A stretch of DNA of 34,975 nt from contig JBGPYB010000032.1 of assembly GCA_041493035.1 (NCBI GenBank), positions 1 to 34,975 of the forward strand. Reading direction: 5' to 3'. Under the pieces are notes generated by a model that was given only the letters and a program-made list of their open reading frames with translations, searched no databases and was not told the DNA's origin. Made by a program: the position numbers and the translations under genes. How positions within the stretch are numbered: the first letter of the stretch is position 1; the number at the start of each line of letters is the position of its first letter. The stretch comes from JBGPYB01 sp041493035. Its GTDB lineage: Bacteria; Acidobacteriota; Vicinamibacteria; Fen-336. Shown here piece by piece: positions 14,121 to 22,556 of the stretch.

Positions 14121-16229
14121 ATGGCGCGGGCCGCCCGCTCCCTCGTTCCGCTCGCCGCGATCGCGCTCGCTTCGTGCCGTGCGGCGCCGCCGCCGACGGC
14201 TCGACACCTCGTTCTGGTGACGATCGACACGCTTCGGGCCGATCGCCTCGGCTGCTACGGGGACCGTTCGGTGGACACGCCCCATCTCGACGCGCTGGCA
14301 CGCGACGGAGCCCGAGCCACGGACGCGAGCGTACAGGTTCCTCTCACCCGCCCCTCTCACGTCACCCTGCTGTCGGGCCTCTATCCCGCGGAGCACGGGA
14401 TACGGGACAACGTTGCGCCGTCCCTCCGAGAAGACGTTCCGACGCTGGCCGAAAGGTTGAAGGGCGCGGGGTTCTCGACGGCCGGCTTCGTCTCCTCCAT
14501 CGTGCTCTCGAGGCAGTCGGGACTCGCCCGGGGCTTCGACACGTTCTCCGATCATTTCGACGTTGGGGCCGACGACGCCCGGTTCCTGAACACGATCCAA
14601 CGACGCGGGGATATCCCGACCGCCGAAGCCACCTCGTGGCTCGAAGCCCAGCGGGGATCGCGGCTCTTCCTCTGGCTCCATCTCTACGACCCCCACGAGC
14701 CGTACGAGCCGCCGGAACCCTTCGCGTCACGCTATGCCGACCGGCCGTATGACGGAGAGGTGGCCTGGTCCGACGAGTTGGTCGGCCGCTTGGACGCGAC
14801 CTTGGCGCGTCTGGGGATTCGCGGCGAAACGCTTCTGGTCGTCACCTCCGACCACGGCGAAGGCCTCGGGGACCACGGGGAGGCTGTGCACGGCTACTTC
14901 GTCTACGAGTCGACGCTGGCAGTCCCACTCCTGTTTCGTGGTCCGGGGATTGCCGCAGGCCGACGTGTGAACGCAACAGCTCGGAGCATCGACCTGGTTC
15001 CCACGGTTCTGGATCTTCTGGGTGTGCGACCGCCGGCCTCAGCCCATCTCTCCGGTCGCAGCCTCGCGGCCGCGCTGCGCGGCGGCCCGGAGCCGCCCGC
15101 CGAGGCGACGTACGCCGAGTCCCTGACGCCGCTCCTGCACTTTGGCTGGAGCGATCTGCGCGCGCTCCGCGATGGGCGCTTCAAGTACATCTTGGCGCCG
15201 CGGCCGGAGCTTTACGACGTGCGTGACGATCCGAGTGAGAGCCGCAACCTCGTCGCCTCGTCGCCAGCCCAAGCGGAGGCGCTGCGTGGTGCTTTGACGC
15301 GGCGGCTGGCGGAGGAGAAGGCGTCGGCGCAATCGGCTCCCGCCGCCGCCGCGGTTCCTCCGGAGATGCTCGAGCAGCTCGGTGCGTTGGGCTACGTCGG
15401 CGCCGGAGGCGCAGGCCTGACGGTGAAGACCGGCGCGGACCCGAAGGACAAGCTCGAGGACTACCGGGCGGTCAACACCCTCATGCGCGAGGGGCTGACT
15501 CGCCTCAGGGCAAAGGATCCAGCGGGCGCCGCCACGCGATTTCAGGGACTGCTCGCGCGGGGGATCGAGAGCTTCGAAGTTCACTACTACCTGGCCCGGG
15601 CCTATTACGAGCAGAAGCGCCCCGGCGATGCGGCGCGGCACTACGAGGCTGCCCTCGTGCGGCTGCCGGCCTACGGAGCGGCCTACGTCGGCCTCGCCGA
15701 CTGCTACGTCGCCCTCGGCGCCACGGGACGGGCGCTGGCCACGTTGAAGAAGGGCGAAGCCGTGAGCCCTCGGGACGCTCAGATCTTCGAGGCCGAAGGG
15801 GCACTCTTGCGGCGCCTCGAGAAGCCGCGGGAAGCGATCGTCGCCTACGAGGCGGCGTTGCCCCTCGCTCCCAAGGACGCACTTCTCCGCGTGAAGCTCG
15901 GTGAGATGTATCGCGACGCCCGCGACGGGGAGAAGGCGATTCGCCTCATGCGAGAGGCCGTGGCCATCGATCCGGAGCCGGCCGACTTCTGGAATTCCCT
16001 CGGCATGGTCCTGGGCGGAAACGATCGCCTCGCCGACGCCGAAGCAGCCTTCCGCGAGGCCGTGAAGCGCGACCCTCGTGAGGCTCAGTACGCCTACAAT
16101 CTGGGCCTCGTGTTGTTGCGTCTCGGACGGAGGGGCGAGGCCGCACCCCTTTTTCGCAAGGTTCTGGAGGTCGACCCCGGCTTTGCCCCCGCCCGGGCCC
16201 GATTGACCGAGATGGGCGCGCGGCCCTGA
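14121..16229 (+). CDS. Sulfatase/alkaline-phosphatase-like lipoprotein with TPR repeats
   Basis: A 702-residue protein. A signal peptide with lipobox (LAAIALASC, Cys19) is followed by a sulfatase-fold domain (about 27-400): LVTIDTLRADRLGCYG with metal-binding D36, then VPLTRPSHVTLLSG, then VVTSDHGEGLGDHGE (D244, H245). The position where true sulfatases have the C/S-x-P-S-R maturation motif reads T76-R-P-S-H, so formylglycine cannot form, and a Thr nucleophile as in phosphatases or phosphotransferases is more likely. A LEQLGALGYVG linker is typical of sulfatase-TPR proteins in Acidobacteria-like genomes. Residues about 440-700 form five to seven TPR units for protein contacts. It is exported and lipid-anchored. 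The start ATG is 5 bp after the fusion gene, so they are co-transcribed. Confidence 0.88.
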   Translation: MARAARSLVPLAAIALASCRAAPPPTARHLVLVTIDTLRADRLGCYGDRSVDTPHLDALARDGARATDASVQVPLTRPSHVTLLSGLYPAEHGIRDNVAPSLREDVPTLAERLKGAGFSTAGFVSSIVLSRQSGLARGFDTFSDHFDVGADDARFLNTIQRRGDIPTAEATSWLEAQRGSRLFLWLHLYDPHEPYEPPEPFASRYADRPYDGEVAWSDELVGRLDATLARLGIRGETLLVVTSDHGEGLGDHGEAVHGYFVYESTLAVPLLFRGPGIAAGRRVNATARSIDLVPTVLDLLGVRPPASAHLSGRSLAAALRGGPEPPAEATYAESLTPLLHFGWSDLRALRDGRFKYILAPRPELYDVRDDPSESRNLVASSPAQAEALRGALTRRLAEEKASAQSAPAAAAVPPEMLEQLGALGYVGAGGAGLTVKTGADPKDKLEDYRAVNTLMREGLTRLRAKDPAGAATRFQGLLARGIESFEVHYYLARAYYEQKRPGDAARHYEAALVRLPAYGAAYVGLADCYVALGATGRALATLKKGEAVSPRDAQIFEAEGALLRRLEKPREAIVAYEAALPLAPKDALLRVKLGEMYRDARDGEKAIRLMREAVAIDPEPADFWNSLGMVLGGNDRLADAEAAFREAVKRDPREAQYAYNLGLVLLRLGRRGEAAPLFRKVLEVDPGFAPARARLTEMGARP

Positions 16230-16264
16230 AAGGACGATGGCGCTCCTGGGAGTCGCGATCGCAT

Positions 16265-16328
16265 TACAATCCCTGGCGTCCGGTGGTATCGTCCGCCTGG
16301 GTATCCGGGCGACCCGACAGGCAGGAGG
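16265..16328 (+). promoter_or_regulatory. -10 box and strong ribosome site for the NicO gene
   Basis: TACAAT (16265-16270) fits a -10 box. A perfect AGGAGG (16323-16328) lies 7 nt before TTG 16336. Together they argue that translation begins at TTG 16336 and that the in-frame ATG at 16237 lies upstream of this internal promoter. Confidence 0.4.
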
Positions 16329-16335
16329 TCTCTCC

Positions 16336-16992
16336 TTGGACACGCTGGCTCTCGCCGGGATCGGCCTCGTCCTCGGCGTTCGCCACGCCGCGGATTCGGA
16401 TCACGTCGTGGCCGTGACCGCCATCGCCGCACGCCATCGCCGGGTCGGTCCCGCGGCGTTAGTGGGCGCCCTCTGGGGCCTCGGTCATTCGCTGACGATC
16501 TGCATGGTCGGGGGCGTGATCATCCTCTTCAACATTGTCGTTCCTGCGCGAGTGGGCCTGGCCCTCGAATTCGCCGTGGGGATCGCACTCACCGTCGTGG
16601 GAACCCTCAACGTGGCGGGGAAGGGAGGGTTCGTGACCTCGGCGGCCGAGGAAGGGAAGGCTACGGGCCTCCGTGCCTTCGTCGTCGGCCTGGTGCATGG
16701 CCTCGCCGGGAGCGCGGCGGTGGCACTTCTCGTGCTGGCAACGGTGCGCGACACCGTGGCGGCCTGTCTCTATCTCCTGATCTTCGGTCTCGGGACCATC
16801 TGCGGGATGATGCTCATCACCGTTGCCTTTGCGTCGCCCGTGGCGGTGCTCGCGCGGCGCTTCTCCTGGACCGGCGGCGCGCTGCGGCTGGCCACTGGAC
16901 TGCTGTCGCTGGCCTTCGGCGCGTACGTGATGATCCAGGTCGGTTTTGTCGACGGCCTCTTCCGAGCCGTGCCCCATTGGGAGCCGAAATGA
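16336..16992 (+). CDS. NicO/RcnA-like nickel-cobalt transporter
   Basis: A 218-residue membrane protein with about six hydrophobic segments. The N-terminal GVRHAADSDHVVAVTAIAAR contains the H-x4-D-H type metal motif that defines the NicO/HupE-like and UreH-like high-affinity nickel/cobalt carriers, and SLTICMVGG and GLVHGLAGSAAVALLV are the second and third conserved helices. It moves Ni2+ or Co2+ across the inner membrane; direction and metal cannot be told. TTG 16336 is preferred because of a perfect AGGAGG 7 nt upstream. ATG 16237 (with AAAGGA upstream) would add 33 residues with no family similarity. The stop overlaps the next gene start by 4 nt (ATGA). No urease or hydrogenase genes are nearby. 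Confidence 0.82.
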   Translation: MDTLALAGIGLVLGVRHAADSDHVVAVTAIAARHRRVGPAALVGALWGLGHSLTICMVGGVIILFNIVVPARVGLALEFAVGIALTVVGTLNVAGKGGFVTSAAEEGKATGLRAFVVGLVHGLAGSAAVALLVLATVRDTVAACLYLLIFGLGTICGMMLITVAFASPVAVLARRFSWTGGALRLATGLLSLAFGAYVMIQVGFVDGLFRAVPHWEPK

Positions 16993-17996
16993 CCATCTCG
17001 CGCTTGTCGGTCCTGGCCGCCCTTGTCCTCGGTTCGGCTGGCACCCTTCGATCCGGCGACGACGTGCCTCGAACGATCGAGCGCAAGGACCCGCGCTTCG
17101 ATCGCATCGTCCCCAAGGACGCCGTTCTCGAGACGCTGGCCGACGGCTATCACTGGACCGAGGGGCCCGTTTGGGATCGTTCCCAGAAGGCCATCCTCTT
17201 CTCCGACATTCCGGCGAACGCCGTCTTCCGCTGGACGGAAGGTGGGCCCGTCGAGCTCTTCCTGAAGCCCAGCGGCTACCTGGGAGAGAAGCCATTCGAG
17301 GGGCGGGAGCCCGGTTCCAATGGTCTGACCTTCGATAACCAAGGGCGGCTCGTCCTCTGTCAGCACGGCGAGCGTCGCGTGGCGCGCCTGGAGAAAGACG
17401 GCCACTTCAAGAGCCTGGCCGATCACTACCAGGGGAAGAGGTTCAACAGCCCCAACGACCTCGTCTTCCGCTCGAACGGTGACCTCTACTTCACCGATCC
17501 CCCCTACGGACTTCCCAAGACTTTCGACGACCCGGCGCGCGAGCTCTCCTGGTGCGGCGTCTACCGCCTGACTCCCAAGGGCGACGTCGTCCTGCTGACG
17601 AAGGACGTGAAAGCTCCGAACGGCATCGCGTTCTCGCCCGACGAGAAGACGCTGTACGTGACCAGTTCCGACCCCGAGAAGGCCGTCGTGATGGCGTATG
17701 AATTGGCCGCCGACGGCTCGTTCAAGGGGACACGCATCTTCGTGGACATGACGACCTGGAAAGCCAAGGGTCCTGGTGGACCCGACGGTATAAAGGTCGA
17801 CGTGACGGGGAACGTCTTCACCACGGGGCCGGGAGGCATCCACGTCTTCGCCTCCGACGGTACGCTCCTCGGCAGCTTCCTGACGGGCGTCCCGACCGCG
17901 AACCTCAACTGGGGGGGCGACGGGTCCACCCTCTACATCACGGCAAATACCGCTCTCTGCCGCGTCAAGCTGACCACCCGCGGCAAGGGGTTCTAG
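16989..17996 (+). CDS. SMP-30/gluconolactonase family hydrolase, exported
   Basis: A 335-residue beta-propeller enzyme with an N-terminal signal peptide (MTISRLSVLAALVLGSAG). Metal and catalytic signatures of the SMP-30/gluconolactonase family are present: GYHWTEGPVWD (metal Glu), FNSPNDLVFRSNGDLYFTDPPYG, KAPNGIAFSPDEKTLYVTSSDPE, and GGPDGIKVDVTGNV (metal Asp), with regular propeller blades between. It hydrolyses sugar lactones; with the signal peptide it should act in the periplasm. ATG 16989 overlaps the NicO stop as ATGA; a TTG 12 nt earlier is less likely. Substrate could be gluconolactone or another aldonolactone. The next gene has its own promoter. Confidence 0.9.
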   Translation: MTISRLSVLAALVLGSAGTLRSGDDVPRTIERKDPRFDRIVPKDAVLETLADGYHWTEGPVWDRSQKAILFSDIPANAVFRWTEGGPVELFLKPSGYLGEKPFEGREPGSNGLTFDNQGRLVLCQHGERRVARLEKDGHFKSLADHYQGKRFNSPNDLVFRSNGDLYFTDPPYGLPKTFDDPARELSWCGVYRLTPKGDVVLLTKDVKAPNGIAFSPDEKTLYVTSSDPEKAVVMAYELAADGSFKGTRIFVDMTTWKAKGPGGPDGIKVDVTGNVFTTGPGGIHVFASDGTLLGSFLTGVPTANLNWGGDGSTLYITANTALCRVKLTTRGKGF

Positions 17997-18029
17997 ACTC
18001 TCTCGGGCGGTATGCTCCTGCCCGGCTGC

Positions 18030-18035
18030 TAGACT
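18030..18035 (+). promoter_or_regulatory. -10 box of the patatin gene
   Basis: TAGACT ends 8 nt before ATG 18044, so the mRNA probably has almost no leader and no Shine-Dalgarno site. Another TATGCT lies at 18011-18016 and could serve as an alternative. Confidence 0.45.
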
Positions 18036-18043
18036 CGACCCTG

Positions 18044-20203
18044 ATGCTCCGCTCCTTGCAGGCCGCGGTTGGCGGTCTTGCCCTCTTAGCACTCTGCCCC
18101 CCAGCCGGAGCAGACGAGGTTCCGCGCCCGCGGCTCACCCTCGCGCTCAGCGGAGGAGGCGCGCGCGGGATCGCCCACGTGGGCGTGCTGAAGGCCCTCG
18201 AAGAGAACGGCATCCGGATCGACGCGGTCGCCGGCACCAGCGTCGGTGCCCTGGTGGGCTCTCTTTATGCCAGTGGCCACCGCGCCAGTCAGCTCGAAGG
18301 GATCATCGCTTCCCTCGACTGGCAATCCCTATTCATCGGGCATGCGGACCGGCGGCTTCTTCCGGTGTCCCGGCGCCGCGACGACGCTCCTCCCATCGTG
18401 AGCCTCGGGTTCGATCTGTGGAAGGTGCGGTTGCCAGCGGCGGCCCTGGCCGAGTACCCCGTCAATCGATTTCTCATCCAATACCTCTCGGGGCCGAGTT
18501 TCGCGGCCGATGGGGACTTCGATCGACTGAAGATTCCGTTCCGCGCAGTCGCCACCGCCATCGACAACGGTGATCGGATGGTCCTTTCCAGGGGAAGCCT
18601 CGCCCGCGCCGTGCGTGCGAGCATCTCGTTCCCCGTGGCCTTTCCGCCCATCGACTACGAGGGGCGGATCCTCGTGGACGGCGGTCTGGTCGACAACCTC
18701 CCGACGTCCGTCGCGCGCGCCTTGGGTGGCGACGTCGTCGTGGCGGTCGACATACAGAGTCCTCCCCTCGAGCCCTCAAGGTGGGAGGACATCGTGGGCG
18801 TCGCCGGCCAAGTGAGCAACATTCTCGGCGACATGGCCAACGCTGCCCACCACGAGGAGCCCGACGTCCTGATCAAGCCGGACCTGGGGCACCATTCCTT
18901 CAACGACTATTCCGGCTTCCACGAGCTCATCGCCAAGGGATACGAGGCGACGATCGCGGCGCTGCCGGAGATCCGCCGGCGTCTCGAGGCGGCTTCGGCG
19001 ATCCGCCCAGAGGCGCCCCAGGAGGTCGCTCCGATCCCCGATCTCAAGGGGCGGCTCATTCGCGAGATCAAGGTTACCGGAAACGACAAGTACCCCGAGA
19101 CCCTCATCCGCCGCAGCTTCAACGTTCCCCTCGGTGTCCCCTTCGATCTGGACAAGGCCCTGCTTGCCCTCGACAAGGTCAACGCCACGGGCTTCTTCGA
19201 CCATTGCTGGCTCGACGCCGAGCCGATCGCCGACGACGGGCTGCGGCTGATCCTTCGAGTGAAGGAGGCGCCCCCCAACCGCCTGGAACTCGGAGCGTCC
19301 TTCAGCGATGCCACGAAGGCCAAGGCGACGTTCCGTCTGGGGAACCGCAACCTCTTTGGCTTCGGCGAGGAGCTGGACCTCGGCCTAGCTGCCAGCGAGG
19401 CCGGGGTCGGCGCGCGGGTGACTCTCCAGGGAGACAAGCTCCTCACGGGCCTTCTCGGCTACGGCGCGTCGCTCTACTCTTATTCAGAGCGCCCTCGGGT
19501 CTTCGAGGACGGGAACTACGTCAACCGGGCTCGCTTCGACCGGGATGGCGCCCGGCTCGTCCTTCGCCATGGAGTGAAGCGCCTCGCCCTCTTCGACGTG
19601 GGCATTACTCTCGGCCGCGTCAAGACCGAGCCGCGTCTCGGCATCGACTTCCCCGAGGCGAACGACACAGTCCGCCTCCTGAGCGGGGGGATCAACTACG
19701 ACGTCCTCGACGATTTCCTCTATCCGGAGGCGGGGCAACGTCTCCTGCTCCAGGGAGACAAGAGCCCCGCAGGCCTCGGGGCGTCGCGGGACTACTGGCG
19801 CACGTCGCTCTCGGTGCGCGTGGCTCGCCGGCTCGGCCGCCGCGGCGTTCTCGAGCTCGACGCCTTCGGCGGCCTCTCGGGAGGGGACCTGCCGGTCTAC
19901 GACGAGTTCAGGCTCGGGGGCCCCGTCCTGCTGCCGGGGTGGTACGAAGGTGAGCTCTGGGGGGGGCAGGCCCTGGCCGGTGCCCTCAGCTATCGCCACC
20001 GCTTGATCGGACAGCTTCGGCTTCTCGCGCGGGTGGGTGCCGGGAACGTCTGGGACCAGCGCAGCGAGATTCGCCTGGGCTCGGTCAAGCCCGGTGCGGG
20101 CCTCGCCCTCGTCCAGCCCACCCGGATCGGCCCCGTGTCCCTCGACCTCGGCATCCGCGATGGGGGCAAGGCGCTCGTGACCCTGAGCGTCGGCAACCCC
20201 TGA
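18044..20203 (+). CDS. Patatin-POTRA-Omp85 protein (PlpD-like type Vd autotransporter)
   Basis: A 719-residue outer-membrane protein with three parts. After a signal peptide (about 1-23) comes a patatin phospholipase domain (about 30-320) with the oxyanion loop SGGGARG at 36-42, nucleophile S66 in GTSVG and catalytic D212 in VDGGLVDN. A POTRA-like segment follows (about 335-415: LIREIKVTGNDKYPETLIRRSF...). The remaining residues form a 16-strand-type Omp85 barrel ending in a beta-strand pattern. This is the layout of Pseudomonas PlpD, in which the barrel exports its own lipase. The lipase should act on membrane phospholipids. Length fits the family. ATG 18044 follows a TAGACT -10 box by 8 nt. 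It converges with an exported protein gene 3 bp downstream. Confidence 0.92.
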   Translation: MLRSLQAAVGGLALLALCPPAGADEVPRPRLTLALSGGGARGIAHVGVLKALEENGIRIDAVAGTSVGALVGSLYASGHRASQLEGIIASLDWQSLFIGHADRRLLPVSRRRDDAPPIVSLGFDLWKVRLPAAALAEYPVNRFLIQYLSGPSFAADGDFDRLKIPFRAVATAIDNGDRMVLSRGSLARAVRASISFPVAFPPIDYEGRILVDGGLVDNLPTSVARALGGDVVVAVDIQSPPLEPSRWEDIVGVAGQVSNILGDMANAAHHEEPDVLIKPDLGHHSFNDYSGFHELIAKGYEATIAALPEIRRRLEAASAIRPEAPQEVAPIPDLKGRLIREIKVTGNDKYPETLIRRSFNVPLGVPFDLDKALLALDKVNATGFFDHCWLDAEPIADDGLRLILRVKEAPPNRLELGASFSDATKAKATFRLGNRNLFGFGEELDLGLAASEAGVGARVTLQGDKLLTGLLGYGASLYSYSERPRVFEDGNYVNRARFDRDGARLVLRHGVKRLALFDVGITLGRVKTEPRLGIDFPEANDTVRLLSGGINYDVLDDFLYPEAGQRLLLQGDKSPAGLGASRDYWRTSLSVRVARRLGRRGVLELDAFGGLSGGDLPVYDEFRLGGPVLLPGWYEGELWGGQALAGALSYRHRLIGQLRLLARVGAGNVWDQRSEIRLGSVKPGAGLALVQPTRIGPVSLDLGIRDGGKALVTLSVGNP

Positions 20204-20206
20204 TTC

Positions 20207-21094
20207 TCACCACGCCGGGGGTTGAGCGTATCCCCACACGCCGCCGTCGCGATCGCGGAGACGGTCGCGGCTCCACTCGGGGCGGAGGGCGATCCCGAGG
20301 GCGCGGAGCGCCGGCGCGTATTCGTAGCGCAGCGTGACGGTCTCGGACGGGCGCGGCTGCGGGTCGAAAGAGACGACCTGGACCGGATCGTCGGTCGGGC
20401 GTCCCCAACCCGTGCCCGGGTAGGACTCGGAGAGGGGAGCCCGCGCCGCGCTCTTGGCGTCCGCCTGCGGCTCGGCCTCGGGCGCGGTCCGCGCCGCCGG
20501 CGGCGCAGGCCGCCCCGCGCCATCGCGCGAGGCCTCGTCGCTCGATGGCCCGTCGCCGCGAACACGCGGCTCCCACGGCCTCCGGACGAGGGGCCGAAGC
20601 TCGCGGTAGACCGAGACCTCGATCCAGCCCATCTTGCCGCTGGCCTTCCCCGCGCGGGCGGCGTAAGAGGAACGCTCGTCGACGAAAGTGAAGCGGCGGA
20701 TTTCGCTGAGCGACGTGCGCCAACCGCGGACGGTGGTGGAGTCCCACGGATCGAGGACGTACATGCGTCCGGGCGGCGCCCATGAGTAGGGAATCGCCTG
20801 GACGCCGCTGATCGCGTTCAGGCCGTCGACCATCAGGACGACGCCGACGCGTTCGCCGGTCCGGTTCTCGAGGCGAACGGCGTACGACGCTCCCTCGCGA
20901 GCTTCCAGATAGCGCCGCCCCGATCCGTCGGGGGCCGGATAGAGGGGGGCCTCATGACCGTCGATCTCCACTGAAACGGCTAGGCGAGAGCCCGGGGAGC
21001 CGAGGTCATAGACGTCGTGGGCTTGGATCGCCGCCGGCATTCCGAAAAGTCCAGCCACGGCCAGAAGACAGAAAATGGGGTCGCGGGTCATCAT
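20207..21094 (-). CDS. Exported protein of unknown function
   Basis: A 295-residue protein with a signal peptide (LLAVAGLFGMPAAIQA, cleavage near residue 25). A conserved-looking block YAVRLENRTGERVGVVLMVDGLNAISG, followed by SWAPPGRMYVLDPWDSTTVRGWR, resembles a beta-sandwich domain that occurs in uncharacterised exported proteins. A Pro/Ala/Glu-rich disordered stretch (about 180-225) separates it from a C-terminal part with VTLRYEYAPALRALGI. No enzymatic motif is seen. AGGAGG lies about 7 nt before the first ATG. It is the last gene of the marR-yceI-lpxA run (39 bp after lpxA), so it may share an envelope role. Confidence 0.7.
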   Translation of the reverse strand: MMTRDPIFCLLAVAGLFGMPAAIQAHDVYDLGSPGSRLAVSVEIDGHEAPLYPAPDGSGRRYLEAREGASYAVRLENRTGERVGVVLMVDGLNAISGVQAIPYSWAPPGRMYVLDPWDSTTVRGWRTSLSEIRRFTFVDERSSYAARAGKASGKMGWIEVSVYRELRPLVRRPWEPRVRGDGPSSDEASRDGAGRPAPPAARTAPEAEPQADAKSAARAPLSESYPGTGWGRPTDDPVQVVSFDPQPRPSETVTLRYEYAPALRALGIALRPEWSRDRLRDRDGGVWGYAQPPAW

Positions 21095-21133
21095 CGTTCG
21101 CCTCCTGAGCGATGTACAGGCGAACGAAGAGGC

Positions 21134-21928
21134 CTATTCCGCCTCGCCCTCTTTCGGCCGTTCGGCCCGATGGAAACCGCGCTTCGAAGCGCGGATGAAG
21201 GCGATCATCTCCTCCACAAGCGGGTTGCCGAGAGTCGCCATCTGGCCCAAGGCCTCGGCGAGGGGGAGCTTGGAGCGCAGGAGGATGCGGTAGGCCTGTT
21301 TCATGGAGCGGAGGCCGCTCGCGTCGATCCCCGCGCGACGGAGGCCCACGACGTTCAGGCCGAGAGCGCGAGCGGGGATCCCGGTCGTGTCCACGAACGG
21401 AAGGCAGTCCATGGGGATGCGGGAGTTTCCACCGACCATTGCGAGGCGCCCCACGCGGCAGAACTGGTGGACCACGACGCCCCCCGAAATGAAGGCCCGG
21501 TCCCCGACGTCGACGTGTCCCGCGAGCAAGGCGCAGTTGGCGAGGACGACGCCGTCCCCCAGGCGGTCGTTGTGGGCCACATGGGAATAGGCCATGAGGA
21601 AGCAGTCGGATCCGACGACCGTGGTCGACCCCGGCTCGGTGCCGCGGTGGATGGTGACGCCCTCGCGGATCTTGTTCCGGTCGCCGATCACCAGCTCGCT
21701 TGCGGCGCCCTTGAAGGCCAGGTCCTGGGGCTCACCGCCGAGAACGGCCCCCTCGTGAACCACGTTCTCGCGACCGATGCGGGTGAAGCGCTTGACGACG
21801 GCGTGAGCACGGATCTCGCAGCCCTCGCCGATGTCCGTGTTGGCCTCGATGACCGCATGAGGTCCGATGAGGATCCCGGCGCCGAGACGGGCGCCGGGAT
21901 CGACGACTGCCGTCGGATGAATGGCCAT
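21134..21928 (-). CDS. lpxA: Acyl-ACP-UDP-N-acetylglucosamine O-acyltransferase
   Basis: A 264-residue left-handed beta-helix enzyme that performs the first step of lipid A synthesis, adding an acyl chain to UDP-GlcNAc in the cytoplasm. Hexapeptide repeats are obvious through the first 190 residues (VVDPGARLGAGILIGPHAVIE...). The block NKIREGVTIHRGT...SDCFLMAYSHVAHND carries the catalytic His of the HVAHN motif (second His), and FCRVGRLAMVGGNSRI is the C-terminal LpxA signature rather than LpxD. The alpha-helical C-domain (LRSMKQAYRILLRS) is present. It proves a Gram-negative, lipid A-type envelope. Unusually, lpxD, fabZ and lpxB are absent; it sits between yceI and an exported protein. ATG 21928 is preferred over the TTG just before it. 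Confidence 0.95.
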   Translation of the reverse strand: MAIHPTAVVDPGARLGAGILIGPHAVIEANTDIGEGCEIRAHAVVKRFTRIGRENVVHEGAVLGGEPQDLAFKGAASELVIGDRNKIREGVTIHRGTEPGSTTVVGSDCFLMAYSHVAHNDRLGDGVVLANCALLAGHVDVGDRAFISGGVVVHQFCRVGRLAMVGGNSRIPMDCLPFVDTTGIPARALGLNVVGLRRAGIDASGLRSMKQAYRILLRSKLPLAEALGQMATLGNPLVEEMIAFIRASKRGFHRAERPKEGEAE

Positions 21929-21941
21929 CAAGGGCGAAAGC

Positions 21942-22544
21942 TTACTTCGAAGCGGTCTCCTTCTGCTTCACGGCTTCGATGTTGACGGCCACCTCGACTT
22001 CCTCGCCGACCAGGAGCCCGCCGGTCTCGAGGGTCTTGTTCCACTGGAGGCCGTAGTCCTTCCGGTTCAGCTTGATCCCTGTCTCAAAGCCCGCCCTCTC
22101 GTCTCCCCAGGGAGACTTCACGAAGCCCAGGAAGCTGACGGGCAGGGTGACCTGCCTGGACACGCCGTGGATCGTCAGGGTGCCGGCGACGTCGTAGGTG
22201 TCCTTGCCGGTCGCCCTGACCGCGCTGCTCTTGAAGGTCAGCTCGGGGAACTTCTCGACGTCGAAGAAGTCGGGCGACTTGAGATGCTGGTCGCGCTTCT
22301 CTTCGCCTGTGGCGACGCTGGCGGTCTTGATGGTGAACTCCACCGAGGATGCCTCGGGTTTCGCCGGGTCGACCTTGAGCGTGCCAGCGAAATCCGTGAA
22401 CTTGCCGCGGACTTTCGTGACCATGTGGCGGACTTGGAAGCTGGCTTCGGTGTGGGCCTTGTCGAAGGTGTACGTGTCCGCGGCCGAGGCGCTCGTGGCC
22501 ACGAGAGCGGAGACGAAGGCGAGTGACGCGAATCGACGGCTCAT
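21942..22544 (-). CDS. YceI family periplasmic lipid-binding protein
   Basis: A 200-residue exported protein with signal peptide MSRRFASLAFVSALVATSASAA and the complete YceI lipocalin-like fold: TYTFDKAHTEASFQVRHM, KVRGKFTDFAGTL, SVEFTIKTASVATGEEKRDQHLKSPDFFDVEKFPELTFKS, GTLTIHGVSRQVTLPV and GFETGIKLNRKDYGLQWN. YceI proteins bind long polyisoprenoids such as octaprenol derivatives and are stress- or base-induced in some species. ATG 22544 has GGAG 8 nt upstream; the alternative ATG 22550 is only 2 nt from it. It begins 12 bp after the MarR stop and ends 13 bp before lpxA, so these genes probably share the MarR-controlled mRNA. Confidence 0.9.
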   Translation of the reverse strand: MSRRFASLAFVSALVATSASAADTYTFDKAHTEASFQVRHMVTKVRGKFTDFAGTLKVDPAKPEASSVEFTIKTASVATGEEKRDQHLKSPDFFDVEKFPELTFKSSAVRATGKDTYDVAGTLTIHGVSRQVTLPVSFLGFVKSPWGDERAGFETGIKLNRKDYGLQWNKTLETGGLLVGEEVEVAVNIEAVKQKETASK

Positions 22545-22556
22545 GTGCATTTCTCC

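Noticed and set aside
16237..16335. NicO protein starting at ATG 16237
   Set aside because: The extra 33 residues do not resemble the family, a TACAAT promoter-like site lies inside them, and a perfect AGGAGG precedes TTG 16336. It remains possible.
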